Under the pieces are notes generated by a model, which did no database searches, was not told the DNA's origin, and saw only the letters and a program-made list of their open reading frames with translations. A program made the translations under genes and the position numbers. Below are positions 25,028-34,151 of a DNA stretch of 64,000 bases, piece by piece (position 1 is the first letter of the stretch; every line of letters begins with the position of its first letter). This DNA comes from Pseudomonas costantinii (GTDB lineage: Bacteria > Pseudomonadota > Gammaproteobacteria > Pseudomonadales > Pseudomonadaceae): contig NZ_MDDR01000016.1 in assembly GCF_001870435.1 (NCBI RefSeq), forward strand, positions 186,001 through 250,000, written 5' to 3'.

Positions 25028-26185
25028 TCATGGGATGTTGAACACAACGGGCAGAGCCTCAAGCACCGCCTCGATCTGCGCCTTGAACGCCAGGGCCGTC
25101 GCCCGCTCGACTTTCAGCGAACTGAAGGCCAGCGCCGCGTGCCAGGCGCCATTGAACCGACCAAGGTGCAGGACGAAGTCGTAGTTGCCGCCGGAACGGT
25201 TGACCAGTGTTGAAAAGCCGAGGACCACCGGCGCGGGCTGAGTCAGGAAACGATCCAACTGCCCTGTGTTGGTAAAGGCCAATGCAGGCCGCGGAGTGTC
25301 GTCGGCAAGATTGGCTTCACGTACGCCCAGCCGCGCCTTGTCCTCGGCCACCACCTGCGCATAACGCTCGATACACCCCAGCAGGTCAGGATCCTGTCCA
25401 TTCAAGGTGGCCCTGCGCACTTCGATCAGACACGCCTTGGTCAGCGGCAAGCAGTGACTGCCCGACTCACGCAGCGAATAGGCCGTGAATAAGTCGAACG
25501 CCGACACACCGGCATGCAGGAGATAGCTATAAGCCAAGACCCCACCCCAAATCGTGTTGGTGGTAAACCTCGACGCTGTACGCAACTGATCGATGCGTTG
25601 CGCCGCCTGGCCGCTGACCTGCAACCTGACAAAATCGGCGTAACTGGCTTTGCCTGTGTCTACGGGGGACGCGTCCCAATACGCCAAGCGGATATGGAAC
25701 GCACGCGACGCGCGACTATCGGGACCAGAAGGGTTCTCGCCAAGATAACCAGCCAGACTGTCGACCAGCCTGGCGGTGCTGTAGCCGTCGGAAATCGCGT
25801 GGTTGCGCGTCAGCAGAATATGCGTCTGGTTGATTTCAGCATCGGCAACGATCAACGCACGCCAGCCCTCCTGGTCCCCTAACAATCGGTTCAGCTCAAG
25901 CTTGAGCAACGCATCGACATGCAACGACGCTGGCGCTATGCAGTCCGCCGACTGCACACGCTCTTCCACCGGTACAAACCCATATTCGCCGGTGCCGACA
26001 GGGACGATCTTCTGTCGCAAGAACGAATAGTCGGCAACCAACTGCCCGAATGCCTTGCACGCTCGCAAAGGGCTGACACACCCAGGCACCGTCAGCAACG
26101 TGGTCACTTGCGTGTTGCCGTTACAGTCCAGGAAATTCTGGTGGAAGCGCTGTTCGGTTTCGTCCAGCAAGCGGTGCGATTGCAT
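25028..26185 (-). CDS. stand-alone condensation-domain-like acyltransferase
   Basis: A 385-residue protein of the chloramphenicol-acetyltransferase/condensation superfamily. The active-site motif is RNHAISDGYS, with His129 and Asp133-Gly134 (HxxxDG; the first His of the classical HHxxxDG is Asn128). Family layout is kept: an N-terminal half to about residue 170 and a C-terminal half with FTTNTIWGGVLAYSYL and a latch-like FGFS/FSTLVNRSGGNY region. Such free-standing members esterify or amidate small molecules (PapA-, alcohol-acetyltransferase- or NRPS-C-like). No carrier protein or NRPS is nearby, so it probably uses a CoA or adenylate donor. GGGAGG precedes the start. Confidence 0.72.
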   Translation of the reverse strand: MQSHRLLDETEQRFHQNFLDCNGNTQVTTLLTVPGCVSPLRACKAFGQLVADYSFLRQKIVPVGTGEYGFVPVEERVQSADCIAPASLHVDALLKLELNRLLGDQEGWRALIVADAEINQTHILLTRNHAISDGYSTARLVDSLAGYLGENPSGPDSRASRAFHIRLAYWDASPVDTGKASYADFVRLQVSGQAAQRIDQLRTASRFTTNTIWGGVLAYSYLLHAGVSAFDLFTAYSLRESGSHCLPLTKACLIEVRRATLNGQDPDLLGCIERYAQVVAEDKARLGVREANLADDTPRPALAFTNTGQLDRFLTQPAPVVLGFSTLVNRSGGNYDFVLHLGRFNGAWHAALAFSSLKVERATALAFKAQIEAVLEALPVVFNIP

Positions 26186-26206
26186 GTCCTGCCTCCCTGG
26201 CCTTGC

Positions 26207-27193
26207 CTAGCGGTCGATGAACTGCATCATTCGCTGCTCATACCGCTCACCGGCGACAGCCCACTGACCGAGCAGCGCCTCGATCGCCTGCGCTTGCTCG
26301 TTATTGAGCGTGCAGTCGTCGGCGGCCACGTTTTCTTCCAAGTAGGCGATGCGCTTGGTCCCGGGGATCACTGCCAAGTGCGGGCTGCGCGTCAGCAGCC
26401 AAGCCAGTGCCAGTTGCGCGGGGGTCATCGACCACGAAGCTGCCAGCGCGAGGATCGATTCAGTCAGAAAGGTATTCGCGGCAAAGTTCTCCTCTCGAAA
26501 ACGCGGGTCCTGTTGACGGAAGTCATTGGCGTCATAGTGGGTGGCACTGGCTGCCTTGCCGGTCAGGAACCCACGGCCCAAAGGGCAGAACGCGACGTAG
26601 CCGATGCCCAGGCTATGCAGCAGCGGCAGGATCTCTTGCTCGACGTTGCGCTCCCATAACGAGTACTCACCCTGGATCACGGAAATCGGGTGGGTTGCAT
26701 GGGCACGCCCGATGGTGCGTGTGCCCACCTCGCAAAGACCCAGGTATTTCACTTTGCCCTGCTCGACCAGGCGCCCCATCGCGCCCACTACCTCTTCGAT
26801 GGGAATTGAGGGATCGAGTCGGTGTTGATACAGCACATCGATATAGTCCGTACCCAAACGCTTGAGTGATGCTTCGACGACTTTCTGCAGATTGGTTTCG
26901 GAGCTGTCGACCCCGACGATCTGGCCATCGATGATGCGAAAGCCGAATTTAGTGGCGATCACCACCTCTTCGCGTCGCCCGGCAAAAGCGCGCTGCAAAA
27001 GCCGCTCATTGGTATACGGCCCATACGCCTCGGCCGAGTCGAAGAAATTCACGCCTAGCTCCAACGCTCGATGCAGGGTACGCACCGATTCGGCGTCATC
27101 CGTTGCGCCATACCACTGGCTCATTCCCATGCAACCCAGCCCGATGCGGCCTACGCGCAGCCCTTGAGTACCCAACGTGATCCTGGAAACCAT
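26207..27193 (-). CDS. aldo/keto reductase
   Basis: A 328-residue AKR with the complete catalytic tetrad: Asp52 and Tyr57 (FFDSAEAYGPYTNE), Lys82 (VIATKFGF) and His124 (LYQHRLDP). The NADPH-binding end is conserved (LLTRSPHLAVIPGTKRIAYL). It resembles the AKR13/YakC-like group that reduces aldehydes and ketones. A strong AAGGAGGG ribosome site precedes the start. It is the first gene of the leftward operon, 21 bases ahead of the condensation-like gene, facing the AT-rich promoter. Confidence 0.88.
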   Translation of the reverse strand: MVSRITLGTQGLRVGRIGLGCMGMSQWYGATDDAESVRTLHRALELGVNFFDSAEAYGPYTNERLLQRAFAGRREEVVIATKFGFRIIDGQIVGVDSSETNLQKVVEASLKRLGTDYIDVLYQHRLDPSIPIEEVVGAMGRLVEQGKVKYLGLCEVGTRTIGRAHATHPISVIQGEYSLWERNVEQEILPLLHSLGIGYVAFCPLGRGFLTGKAASATHYDANDFRQQDPRFREENFAANTFLTESILALAASWSMTPAQLALAWLLTRSPHLAVIPGTKRIAYLEENVAADDCTLNNEQAQAIEALLGQWAVAGERYEQRMMQFIDR

Positions 27194-27507
27194 GGAATCG
27201 CCCTCCTTGTGATACTGATCGTTCTACATCTTTTTCAAATTATCGTTCCGCCGTCAATCAATGTTTCAAAATATTTTGTTTTATTTTTTGCTGCTATAAG
27301 CCGTTTTGAATCAAACAAAACCTTATAAAAACCTTATAAAACAATAACTTAATGACAAATTTTTAGGACTTTAATCCTTGCCCAACCAAACAAAATGATT
27401 GAACGCAATAACTAGAAACACCTTGACACACAAATTTCGAAAAGATAAACACCTTAAAAAGAGACATATCAGTCTCTTTTTACTTCCCCGAGATCGAGGA
27501 CGAACGC
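27194..27507. promoter_or_regulatory. AT-rich divergent promoter region of the cluster
   Basis: These 314 bases separate the two divergent operons and are far richer in A/T than the surrounding genes, especially 27225-27480. No gene is visible. Both promoters must lie here. The region contains an exact 11-base tandem duplication (27318-27339). The GH3 gene's ribosome site (GAGGA at about 27496) is at its right end. Confidence 0.65.
27318..27339. repeat. tandem 11-base repeat in the divergent promoter
   Basis: AAACCTTATAA occurs twice head to tail with no base between. The 11-base period is close to one helical turn, so a regulator could bind both copies on one face of the DNA; they also contain TTATAA, a possible -10 element. 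Confidence 0.55.
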
Positions 27508-29163
27508 ATGGGCAAGATGGACTCTTGGATCGGCCATTGGCAGCGCAGGGTGCCGACCTTCAAAGCGGAATGCGCCCAAGCGCAAGCTAACTATTTGGAA
27601 AGCCTCGACAACCCCCTTCGGACGCAGGAACAAGTGCTGGAGGACATCATTCATGTGTGCCATAAGTCTCTGTTCTGGAAGGAAAATGGCTTTCAGGTCA
27701 GCCACTGCAAAGGCAGGATCACCCGCACTAACATCCCGGTGATGACCTATGAGGGGTTCAGGGAAATCCTGGTGCGTGAAGGCCAGCAAAAAGGCGGGAT
27801 ACTCAGTTGCAGCCCCGTGGTGCGCTGGCTCAAGACCAGCGGCACAACGGGGCAGTCCAAGCGTATTCCTTACACGTTGCACTGGATCCGCCAATACCGG
27901 GTCCCCGCCATCCAGGCGATGTGGGGGTTCTTCGGCCATGATTACCCCGCACTGCACGCCAACCCCTGGGCCACGCTGGACACCCAGACCGTGCGCGATC
28001 CGAGTAACGAGTACGTTGAGGGGCTGCCCTATCAAGCGATCAGCAACCGCCACCCCCAAGTCGGCAGTGGCGACTGGAACCCCCCCTGGTATGAAGCCCC
28101 CTGGTTCACCCCAACTCTGGATGCCAGCCATGAGCAGAAGATGTATGCCCGGCTCTTATGGACGCTGGGCGAAGATGTAAGGCTGCTGACCGCCATCAAC
28201 CCCAGCACCCTGCTCTCCTTGCACCATTGCCTGCTGGAAAACCGCGAACGCCTGCTACGCGATCTACATGATGGCGCCTATACAGGCGTCAACTTGCGCG
28301 GGGCCGATCCTGCTGCCGCTCGCCGACTCGAAGCAGTGTTAGCTTCTGACGGTGTTTCGCTGACAGATGTATGGCCAGGGCTGGAGCGCTTCAGTTGCTG
28401 GACGGCCGCGTCGGCCAAGCTCTACAAACCTCAATTGGACCGCATCATGGGGTCGGCAAAGGTGCTGCCCTTCATGTCGTGCGGTACCGAAGGCGTGGTG
28501 ACCCTGCCGGTGGACGATGATCAGGACAGCCAGCCGCTGGCAGTGGATCAGGCCTTCTTCGAATTCATCCCCGCGTCAGTAGACATGGATGCACTGGTGC
28601 GCGACCGGGTGCAGCCGGAAACCGTTGCAATGGACCAGCTCAAGGACGGCGACGAGTACCACCTGATCATGTGGCAAGGCAATGGCATGGTTCGCATGTA
28701 TACCGGCGATATCTACCGCGTGCATGGCTACTACCATGGAGTGCCACGCATCAGCTTCAGCCGACGCAACGGTGTCATGCATTCGTTCACCGGCGAAAAG
28801 ATCACCGAGACCCAACTGCACGAAGCAGTGCAAATGTGCGGCATCCCCAATGCAGGGCTGTATCTGTGCGCTCCGGTCTGGCACGAAACGCCTTACTACG
28901 CCGTCGCTATAGAAGCGGGAGGCGCGCCGTGCGGTGAGTCGGAGACCCTCAGCCAATTACTCGATGGGCACCTCCAGACGATCAATATCGAGTACGAGTC
29001 CAAACGCACCAGCAAGCGCCTGGGGCAAATCAAGGTCATCACTGTACCTGGCAACGCGATCTCGCTGGCCATCGAGCAGCAGAAAGCCGCCAGGAAAACC
29101 CTTCAGATCAAATACAAGCCATTTCAGCCGGACCTGTCCCTGCTGGGCATCCAGCAATTCTGA
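27508..29163 (+). CDS. GH3-family acyl-adenylate-forming amide synthetase
   Basis: A 551-residue protein of the GH3 (auxin-responsive promoter) family. The ATP/AMP motifs are visible: TSGTTGQSKR at residues 110-119, SCGTEGVV about residue 330, and the YTGDIYRVHGYY hinge motif, followed by FTGEKITETQLHEAV. Plant GH3 enzymes adenylate a carboxylic acid and join it to an amino acid; bacterial members are mostly uncharacterised. The GAGGA ribosome site lies seven bases before ATG 27508. It is the first gene of the rightward operon, 15 bases before the hydrolase. Inferred role: activation and amide (or ester) coupling of the cluster's acid. Confidence 0.82.
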   Translation: MGKMDSWIGHWQRRVPTFKAECAQAQANYLESLDNPLRTQEQVLEDIIHVCHKSLFWKENGFQVSHCKGRITRTNIPVMTYEGFREILVREGQQKGGILSCSPVVRWLKTSGTTGQSKRIPYTLHWIRQYRVPAIQAMWGFFGHDYPALHANPWATLDTQTVRDPSNEYVEGLPYQAISNRHPQVGSGDWNPPWYEAPWFTPTLDASHEQKMYARLLWTLGEDVRLLTAINPSTLLSLHHCLLENRERLLRDLHDGAYTGVNLRGADPAAARRLEAVLASDGVSLTDVWPGLERFSCWTAASAKLYKPQLDRIMGSAKVLPFMSCGTEGVVTLPVDDDQDSQPLAVDQAFFEFIPASVDMDALVRDRVQPETVAMDQLKDGDEYHLIMWQGNGMVRMYTGDIYRVHGYYHGVPRISFSRRNGVMHSFTGEKITETQLHEAVQMCGIPNAGLYLCAPVWHETPYYAVAIEAGGAPCGESETLSQLLDGHLQTINIEYESKRTSKRLGQIKVITVPGNAISLAIEQQKAARKTLQIKYKPFQPDLSLLGIQQF

Positions 29164-29178
29164 CCTTGAGAGGCACTC

Positions 29179-30057
29179 ATGAATATGCACTTGCTTCAGC
29201 ACAGCATCGCCCGTGAGGTTCATTATTTGGCTCAGGCCGACCGGCGAATGGCCTTGCATGCCTGGCGCCCACAGCGCCCGCGAGGCGCCATTTTGTATTT
29301 TCATGGACTGCAGAGCCACGCCGGTTGGTTGTGGTCGGTGGGCAATGCCTTCGCTAACCTGGGCATCGCTTTTTACGCCTTGGATCGTGAAGGATGCGGC
29401 ATCAGCAGCGGCCAGAAGCATGGGTTCCCGGACGTTCGCACGCTGCACGACGATGCCGCGGCGGCCATTGATCACATTCGCCGTGAAGTGCCCGACGACG
29501 CTCCACTCTGCCTGTTCGGACACTGCCTGGGCGGCTCGGTGCTGGCGGCCATTGCCAGTTGGCCCCAGGGCCAACTGGCCTATGACAATCTGGTCATCTG
29601 CTCGGCGTGGCTGGGCAAGATGCACGACCGGCTCAGTGAGCAGGAGCGCGCGAACATAGTGCTGGACGACAGGCAAAGTCTTTGGGATCCAGGGCTCAAC
29701 GCCGACGATTTCACGGCCAACGCCCATCTGGCGGAATTTATCCGCAACGACGCGCTGGCCAGCACACACCTGCAGCACGGTGAGCGCAAAAAACTGCTGG
29801 AGCTGGAAAGGGTCTACCTGGCAGCCGACGCCCTGACCATAGACGCGCCCAGCCTGTTTATCTGTGCCGACAAAGACCCGCTGGTGGATGTAAGCGCTAC
29901 CGTGGGTCACTTCCAGCGCTTGTGTCGCAACGGCTCGACCCTACTGGTGAATCAGGAAAAGCACTACCTGTTCTTCACGCCTGCGATGGGCCAGGTTGTG
30001 CAGTTCACTGCGGACTTCGTCAAAGCCAACGGACGCTACGCCTATGACGCAGCCTGA
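29179..30057 (+). CDS. alpha/beta hydrolase with Cys nucleophile
   Basis: A 292-residue monoacylglycerol-lipase-like alpha/beta hydrolase: oxyanion segment ILYFHGLQSHAGW, nucleophile elbow LFGHCLGGSV, acid FICADKDPLVD and base QEKHYLFF. The nucleophile position (116) is Cys rather than Ser; the codon is TGC. Cys nucleophiles occur in some dienelactone hydrolases and thioesterase-like cyclases, and change the acyl-enzyme chemistry toward transfer. Its end overlaps the enolase-superfamily gene by 14 bases. Inferred role: hydrolysis, lactone opening or acyl transfer of the cluster intermediate. Confidence 0.82.
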   Translation: MNMHLLQHSIAREVHYLAQADRRMALHAWRPQRPRGAILYFHGLQSHAGWLWSVGNAFANLGIAFYALDREGCGISSGQKHGFPDVRTLHDDAAAAIDHIRREVPDDAPLCLFGHCLGGSVLAAIASWPQGQLAYDNLVICSAWLGKMHDRLSEQERANIVLDDRQSLWDPGLNADDFTANAHLAEFIRNDALASTHLQHGERKKLLELERVYLAADALTIDAPSLFICADKDPLVDVSATVGHFQRLCRNGSTLLVNQEKHYLFFTPAMGQVVQFTADFVKANGRYAYDAA

Positions 30058-31237
30058 GGTCTACCTCGTGCGCCAGCCCATGGCCAACCCGTTCGTTCAC
30101 GGCGCCCACCGACGACAAACGTCAGACAGTGTGGTGCTCAGTTGGACGCGCGACACCTTTACCGGCATCGGTGAATGCGCGCCGCGCCGCTACGTGACCG
30201 CCGAAGACTGCGAATCGGTGCTGACAGAGCTGCGCAACATAGACTTCGCCCACCTGGCACACGCACTGGCCAGTGGCGATCCTGTCGACCGTGGTCGTGC
30301 ACTCTATGAGCATGGCCTGCCGTCGCTGTCCGAGCAGGACGTGGGCAACAATACCCGTTGCCTGGTGGAGATGGCGGTGCTGGATACGCTGGCCCAGCAG
30401 GCCGGCCTGCCGTTGTCCGACTACCTGCTGCGCATTACCGAGTCAGCCGCGACGGCGAGCCGCACCCTGCCCGCCCAGGTCAACATCACCCAGGTGCTCG
30501 ACCTGTCGCAACCGGTGCAGGCGTTTCTCGAACAACGCAAACCGTTGATCTCGCTCAAGCTCAAGCTGGCTGGCGAGCCGCACGCCAATCAGCAACGCCT
30601 GGAAGCCATCAGGGCGTTGGCACCGAACCTGGCGCTGTATGTGGACCCGAACATGAGCTGGTCGCCCGATCAACTCCACACCAGCGCCCGGAAGTTTCGC
30701 GAACTGGACGTCGCGTTGTTCGAGGAGCCCTTGCCCCGGGGCAGCCTGGAGGATTACCGCCAAGCCCGTCTTGAGCATGGCGTGGCGATCATGCTTGATG
30801 AATCGGTCACCTCGCCGGCCAGCCTGGAGCAGGCCTGGCAACACCAGGCGCTGGATGCAGTGAACCTGCGCATCGCCAAATGCGGAGGGTTGCTCACCAC
30901 CACCAAAATGATCGAGCAATGCCGCCGCTGGGGTCTGCCCGCTTATCTGGGCGTACAGGTTGCCGAAGTCGGCCCACTGATCGCGGCGCACCGTGCGCTG
31001 CTGTCAATGTATGACGGTTTCATGGGTGTGGAGGCCGGGCAGCACGACCACTTTTTCGACAGCAACATGCTTGAGCCGATGCCGGCAATTGATCGACTGC
31101 ACAACGCCATTGACTTGCCAGTCCCGACACATCCAGGCCTTGGCTGCCAGCTGACGTCCCACGTCTCGACCTATCGATGTGCAATCGATGCAGGCCACCT
31201 ACCCAACAAGCCCCTTCACATGGAGCGTGTGCAATGA
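30044..31237 (+). CDS. enolase-superfamily enzyme, MLE/OSBS/dipeptide-epimerase-like
   Basis: A 397-residue enolase-superfamily protein. The active site is complete for the muconate-lactonizing subgroup: Lys172 and Lys174 (ISLKLKLAG), metal ligands Asp201 (YVDPNMSW), Glu227 (LFEEPLP), Asp252 (MLDESVT), and Lys279 (NLRIAKCGG). Members cycloisomerise, dehydrate or epimerise by removing a proton alpha to a carboxylate. The start at 30044 overlaps the preceding gene, and the stop overlaps the next start (ATGA). Which of these reactions occurs cannot be told from sequence. Confidence 0.85.
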   Translation: MTQPEVYLVRQPMANPFVHGAHRRQTSDSVVLSWTRDTFTGIGECAPRRYVTAEDCESVLTELRNIDFAHLAHALASGDPVDRGRALYEHGLPSLSEQDVGNNTRCLVEMAVLDTLAQQAGLPLSDYLLRITESAATASRTLPAQVNITQVLDLSQPVQAFLEQRKPLISLKLKLAGEPHANQQRLEAIRALAPNLALYVDPNMSWSPDQLHTSARKFRELDVALFEEPLPRGSLEDYRQARLEHGVAIMLDESVTSPASLEQAWQHQALDAVNLRIAKCGGLLTTTKMIEQCRRWGLPAYLGVQVAEVGPLIAAHRALLSMYDGFMGVEAGQHDHFFDSNMLEPMPAIDRLHNAIDLPVPTHPGLGCQLTSHVSTYRCAIDAGHLPNKPLHMERVQ

Positions 31238-32955
31238 AGTATTTTTCCGATTTGCTTGTCGACCTTCTAATCAACCAAGGCATCGAGTACGTCTGCTTCA
31301 ACCCCGGCGCTTCATTCCGCGGCATTCATGACTCGCTAGTGCACCACCCAGACCCCGCAGTGCCGGCCATCCTGATGTGCTGCCATGAGGAAATTTCCGT
31401 GGCCATGGCCCACGGTTATTACAAGGCCAGCGGCAAACACATGGCCGTGCTGGTGCATGCCAATATCGGTTTGCAGCACGCGAGCATGGCCATCTTCAAC
31501 GCCTGGTGCGACCGGGTGCCATTGCTGGTATTGGGCGGCAACGGCCCCATCGATGCGGCGCTGCGCCGCCCTTGGATCGACTGGATCCATACATCCCAGG
31601 GCATCGACAAGTTGCTGTCCGGCTATACCAAATGGACGGATATGCCAATTTCCCAGGCCGCCACCCTGGAGTCCGTGCAACGCGCGCTGAAACTCTGTGC
31701 GGCTGAGCCTCACGCCCCTTGTTACATCGCCATCGACAGCGCCGTACAAGAGGAGTCACTGGCCGACGGGCTCTCCCTGCCGAGTGGGCCGGTGCGACCG
31801 GAACGCCTGCCAGCGCTGGACGACTCGCAATTGGCCGAGCTGGTGACCCGCCTGATGGCGGCGCAACACCCGGTCATCGCCGTCGACTATGCCGCACTGA
31901 ACGACGAACAGGCCGAGCAACTGCTGGGCATCGCCACCCTCGCAGGTGCGGCAGTGATTTCACGCAATGGCCGCTACAACGTGCCCAATACCCACTCCCT
32001 GGTATTTCAGGACCACGATGCGCACCTTCTGGGCGAATGCGACTTTCTGTTGGCCCTGGAAGTCCAGGACCTTTATGGACTGCTCGCCAACTCCGGACAG
32101 CAGCCCCACCCAGATCTCTACATCGCGACCCTGGGCACCCACTCACTGCTGATCAGTAGCTGGGTCGCCGACAGCCAGAAACTGGTGTGCGCTGACTTGG
32201 CGCTGCACGCTAACGTCGTGGCCTCCATCAAGCGTATCGCCCAGGCGGTGGAGGCTTCCGCCGAATTGCGCCACCGCCCGGCGCAAGCCCAAGTCGACGC
32301 ACGCATCGAACGCATCACCGCCTACAAACAAGCACGTCGCCAGGCACTGCTGACGCAGGTCACACAACCTGCCGACGGCTTGACCATCGCCCAGGCGCTG
32401 ATCGCCATTCATGAAGCCATCGGGCACCAACGCTGGGTGCTGACCAACACCGGCAGCGTGACAATCGACACCTTGGTACGCCAACTCTGGCCTATCGAGC
32501 GCAGCGAGGCCTATATCGGCATGAGCGGCGGCGCCGGGCTCGGTTATGGCCTGGGAGCGGCCATCGGCGCGGCTGTTGCCCATAAAGGCACAGGCCGATT
32601 GTGCGTCAACCTGCAATCGGATGGCGACCTGCTCTATACCCCGAGCGCTCTTTGGACCCTGTCGGCCTACGACATTCCCTTGCTGGTGCTGGTGATCAAT
32701 AACCGGCTTTATCTCAATTCCAAGCAGCACGCCGAACGGATTGCCGACCTGCGCCAGCGGCCAAGCGACCTGTCCAACCTGGGTACCAGCTTCCATGACA
32801 ACGAGGTGGACTTCGTCGCCCTGGCAAAAACCTTTGACCTCTATAGCCCCGGCAGCGCCGATACCCCAGCGGCGATCCAGGAAAAAATCACGGACTGCCT
32901 GGCCTACATGGAAACCCATGGCAAGCCCGCCCTGCTTGAAATCAAGACTCTCTAG
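31234..32955 (+). CDS. ThDP-dependent enzyme (acetolactate synthase/benzoylformate decarboxylase superfamily)
   Basis: A 573-residue ThDP enzyme. The N-terminal Pyr domain has the catalytic Glu52 (CCHEEISVAMAHGYYKASGK); the central domain follows; the C-terminal PP domain has the cofactor motif beginning SDGDLLYTPSALW and ending LVINN, about 30 residues apart. LRRPWIDWIHTSQG marks an uncharacterised branch. Possible reactions are decarboxylation of a 2-keto acid or carboligation. It has no small regulatory subunit partner here, so it is not a normal IlvB. Overlap with the upstream gene is four bases. Confidence 0.85.
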   Translation: MKYFSDLLVDLLINQGIEYVCFNPGASFRGIHDSLVHHPDPAVPAILMCCHEEISVAMAHGYYKASGKHMAVLVHANIGLQHASMAIFNAWCDRVPLLVLGGNGPIDAALRRPWIDWIHTSQGIDKLLSGYTKWTDMPISQAATLESVQRALKLCAAEPHAPCYIAIDSAVQEESLADGLSLPSGPVRPERLPALDDSQLAELVTRLMAAQHPVIAVDYAALNDEQAEQLLGIATLAGAAVISRNGRYNVPNTHSLVFQDHDAHLLGECDFLLALEVQDLYGLLANSGQQPHPDLYIATLGTHSLLISSWVADSQKLVCADLALHANVVASIKRIAQAVEASAELRHRPAQAQVDARIERITAYKQARRQALLTQVTQPADGLTIAQALIAIHEAIGHQRWVLTNTGSVTIDTLVRQLWPIERSEAYIGMSGGAGLGYGLGAAIGAAVAHKGTGRLCVNLQSDGDLLYTPSALWTLSAYDIPLLVLVINNRLYLNSKQHAERIADLRQRPSDLSNLGTSFHDNEVDFVALAKTFDLYSPGSADTPAAIQEKITDCLAYMETHGKPALLEIKTL

Positions 32956-32965
32956 GAGCTTTCCA

Positions 32966-33838
32966 ATGTCGATCATTTTCGAATGCGAGCGGGACGGCCA
33001 GCGCTATGTGACCAGCCCCAGCGTCGCCGGGCAGTACACGCTCTATCCGGTGTCCAGCTTGTACGCACTGCTGCGCGAGACAGCGGCGGGTGAGTACCCC
33101 GAGGGCCCCCTGGAATACCTGCGCGAGCATATCCCCACGCCATTGGCCGTAACCGACCTTGCAGGCTTTGAGCTGCTGCCCTGCTTGCAGCCCCCGGACC
33201 CGCGTCAAGGCGTGGTATGCGGCTTCGGCCTGACCCATAAGAGCAAAGTCGCGATACCGCCGGAACACGACGAGCGACCGGCATTTTTTATCAAGGGATT
33301 TGCCGACACCCTCAAACGCAGTGGTGACGTACTGCGCATGAGTCACGGCGCGCTGTCGGCGTGTGAAGAAGCGGAAGTGGTGGCGCTGTTTCTGGTGACC
33401 GAGAACGGCCGGCCAGACTATCTGGGCTATACGCTCGGCAACGACCTTACCGATATTGCCCTCGCCAAATCCAAGCGCAACTACCTGGCCTACGCCAAGT
33501 TGCAGCCCAGTGCCATCTCCCACCTACTTTACTGGCAGCCCCTGCCCGACCTGATACAAGGCAGGACGTCCATCTACCGAGCGGGCGACCTTCACTGGGA
33601 ACAGGGTTTCAACACCGGCCTTTCCTGCCTGTGCTATGACGCCGGCGACCTCTTTGACACCCTGTGGCAACACCCTTCGTTGCGGCTGCCCGGCACACTG
33701 ATCTACCTCTATTTGGGCGCCGATCGCAACAGTGCCGACGCCGGCATTCACCTCAGCCACGGCGACACTGTGGTGTGCGATTTCGACAGCGGCCCGCGCC
33801 TGAGCAACCTGATTGAATGGGAGAACGTCCATGTATAA
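32966..33838 (+). CDS. FAH-family enzyme (2-keto-acid hydratase/hydrolase/decarboxylase-like)
   Basis: A 290-residue fumarylacetoacetate hydrolase-fold protein. The metal-binding acidic set is suggested by ACEEAEVVALFLV and GYTLGNDLTDIALAKSK, which correspond to the E-x-E and GYTxxND segments of the family. Such enzymes hydrolyse, hydrate or decarboxylate 2,4-diketo or 2-keto-enoate compounds with Mg2+. Start at 32966 is preceded by AGGAG. It lies 10 bases after the ThDP gene and overlaps the next start by eight. It may process the ThDP product. Confidence 0.78.
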   Translation: MSIIFECERDGQRYVTSPSVAGQYTLYPVSSLYALLRETAAGEYPEGPLEYLREHIPTPLAVTDLAGFELLPCLQPPDPRQGVVCGFGLTHKSKVAIPPEHDERPAFFIKGFADTLKRSGDVLRMSHGALSACEEAEVVALFLVTENGRPDYLGYTLGNDLTDIALAKSKRNYLAYAKLQPSAISHLLYWQPLPDLIQGRTSIYRAGDLHWEQGFNTGLSCLCYDAGDLFDTLWQHPSLRLPGTLIYLYLGADRNSADAGIHLSHGDTVVCDFDSGPRLSNLIEWENVHV

Positions 33839-34151
33839 GCGCATCGTTTTGCTGAAAAGCCCCGACGCCGCAGCCGTATCGCGGCTGCTGCAGGAACTGC
33901 ACGGCTTTCCCGGTCGCGTGCCCGGCCTGGTCTCGGTGGAGGTGATTGCCGACAGTGGCGACCGTTCGCTGGGCTATGACTTAGGCTTCATCCTGACATT
34001 TACCGATGAGTCGGTGCTTCCAGGCTGGCGCGAACACCCGCTGCATGCCGGGTTCCGTCCCAGGTTGCGCGCGCTGTGCCAGATGCTGATTTTCGATTAC
34101 CCGTTCACCACCCCGCTGCCACAGGAGGAAGATCGCCATGCCTACGCTTGA
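33831..34151 (+). CDS. Dabb (stress-responsive A/B barrel) domain protein
   Basis: A 106-residue single-domain protein. YKRIVLLKSPDAAAVSRLL, a loop, then LVSVEVIADSGDRS, YDLGFILTFTDESVLPGW and the C-terminal FDYPF match the dimeric alpha/beta barrel (Dabb) fold. Small Dabb proteins include olivetolic acid cyclase and other polyketide-type cyclases as well as proteins of no known function. It overlaps both neighbours, so it is clearly part of the operon. A cyclase or isomerase role is an inference. Confidence 0.75.
   Translation: MYKRIVLLKSPDAAAVSRLLQELHGFPGRVPGLVSVEVIADSGDRSLGYDLGFILTFTDESVLPGWREHPLHAGFRPRLRALCQMLIFDYPFTTPLPQEEDRHAYA

Noticed and set aside
27318..27339. CRISPR-like repeat
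   Set aside because: Only two adjacent 11-base copies with no spacer; no cas genes.
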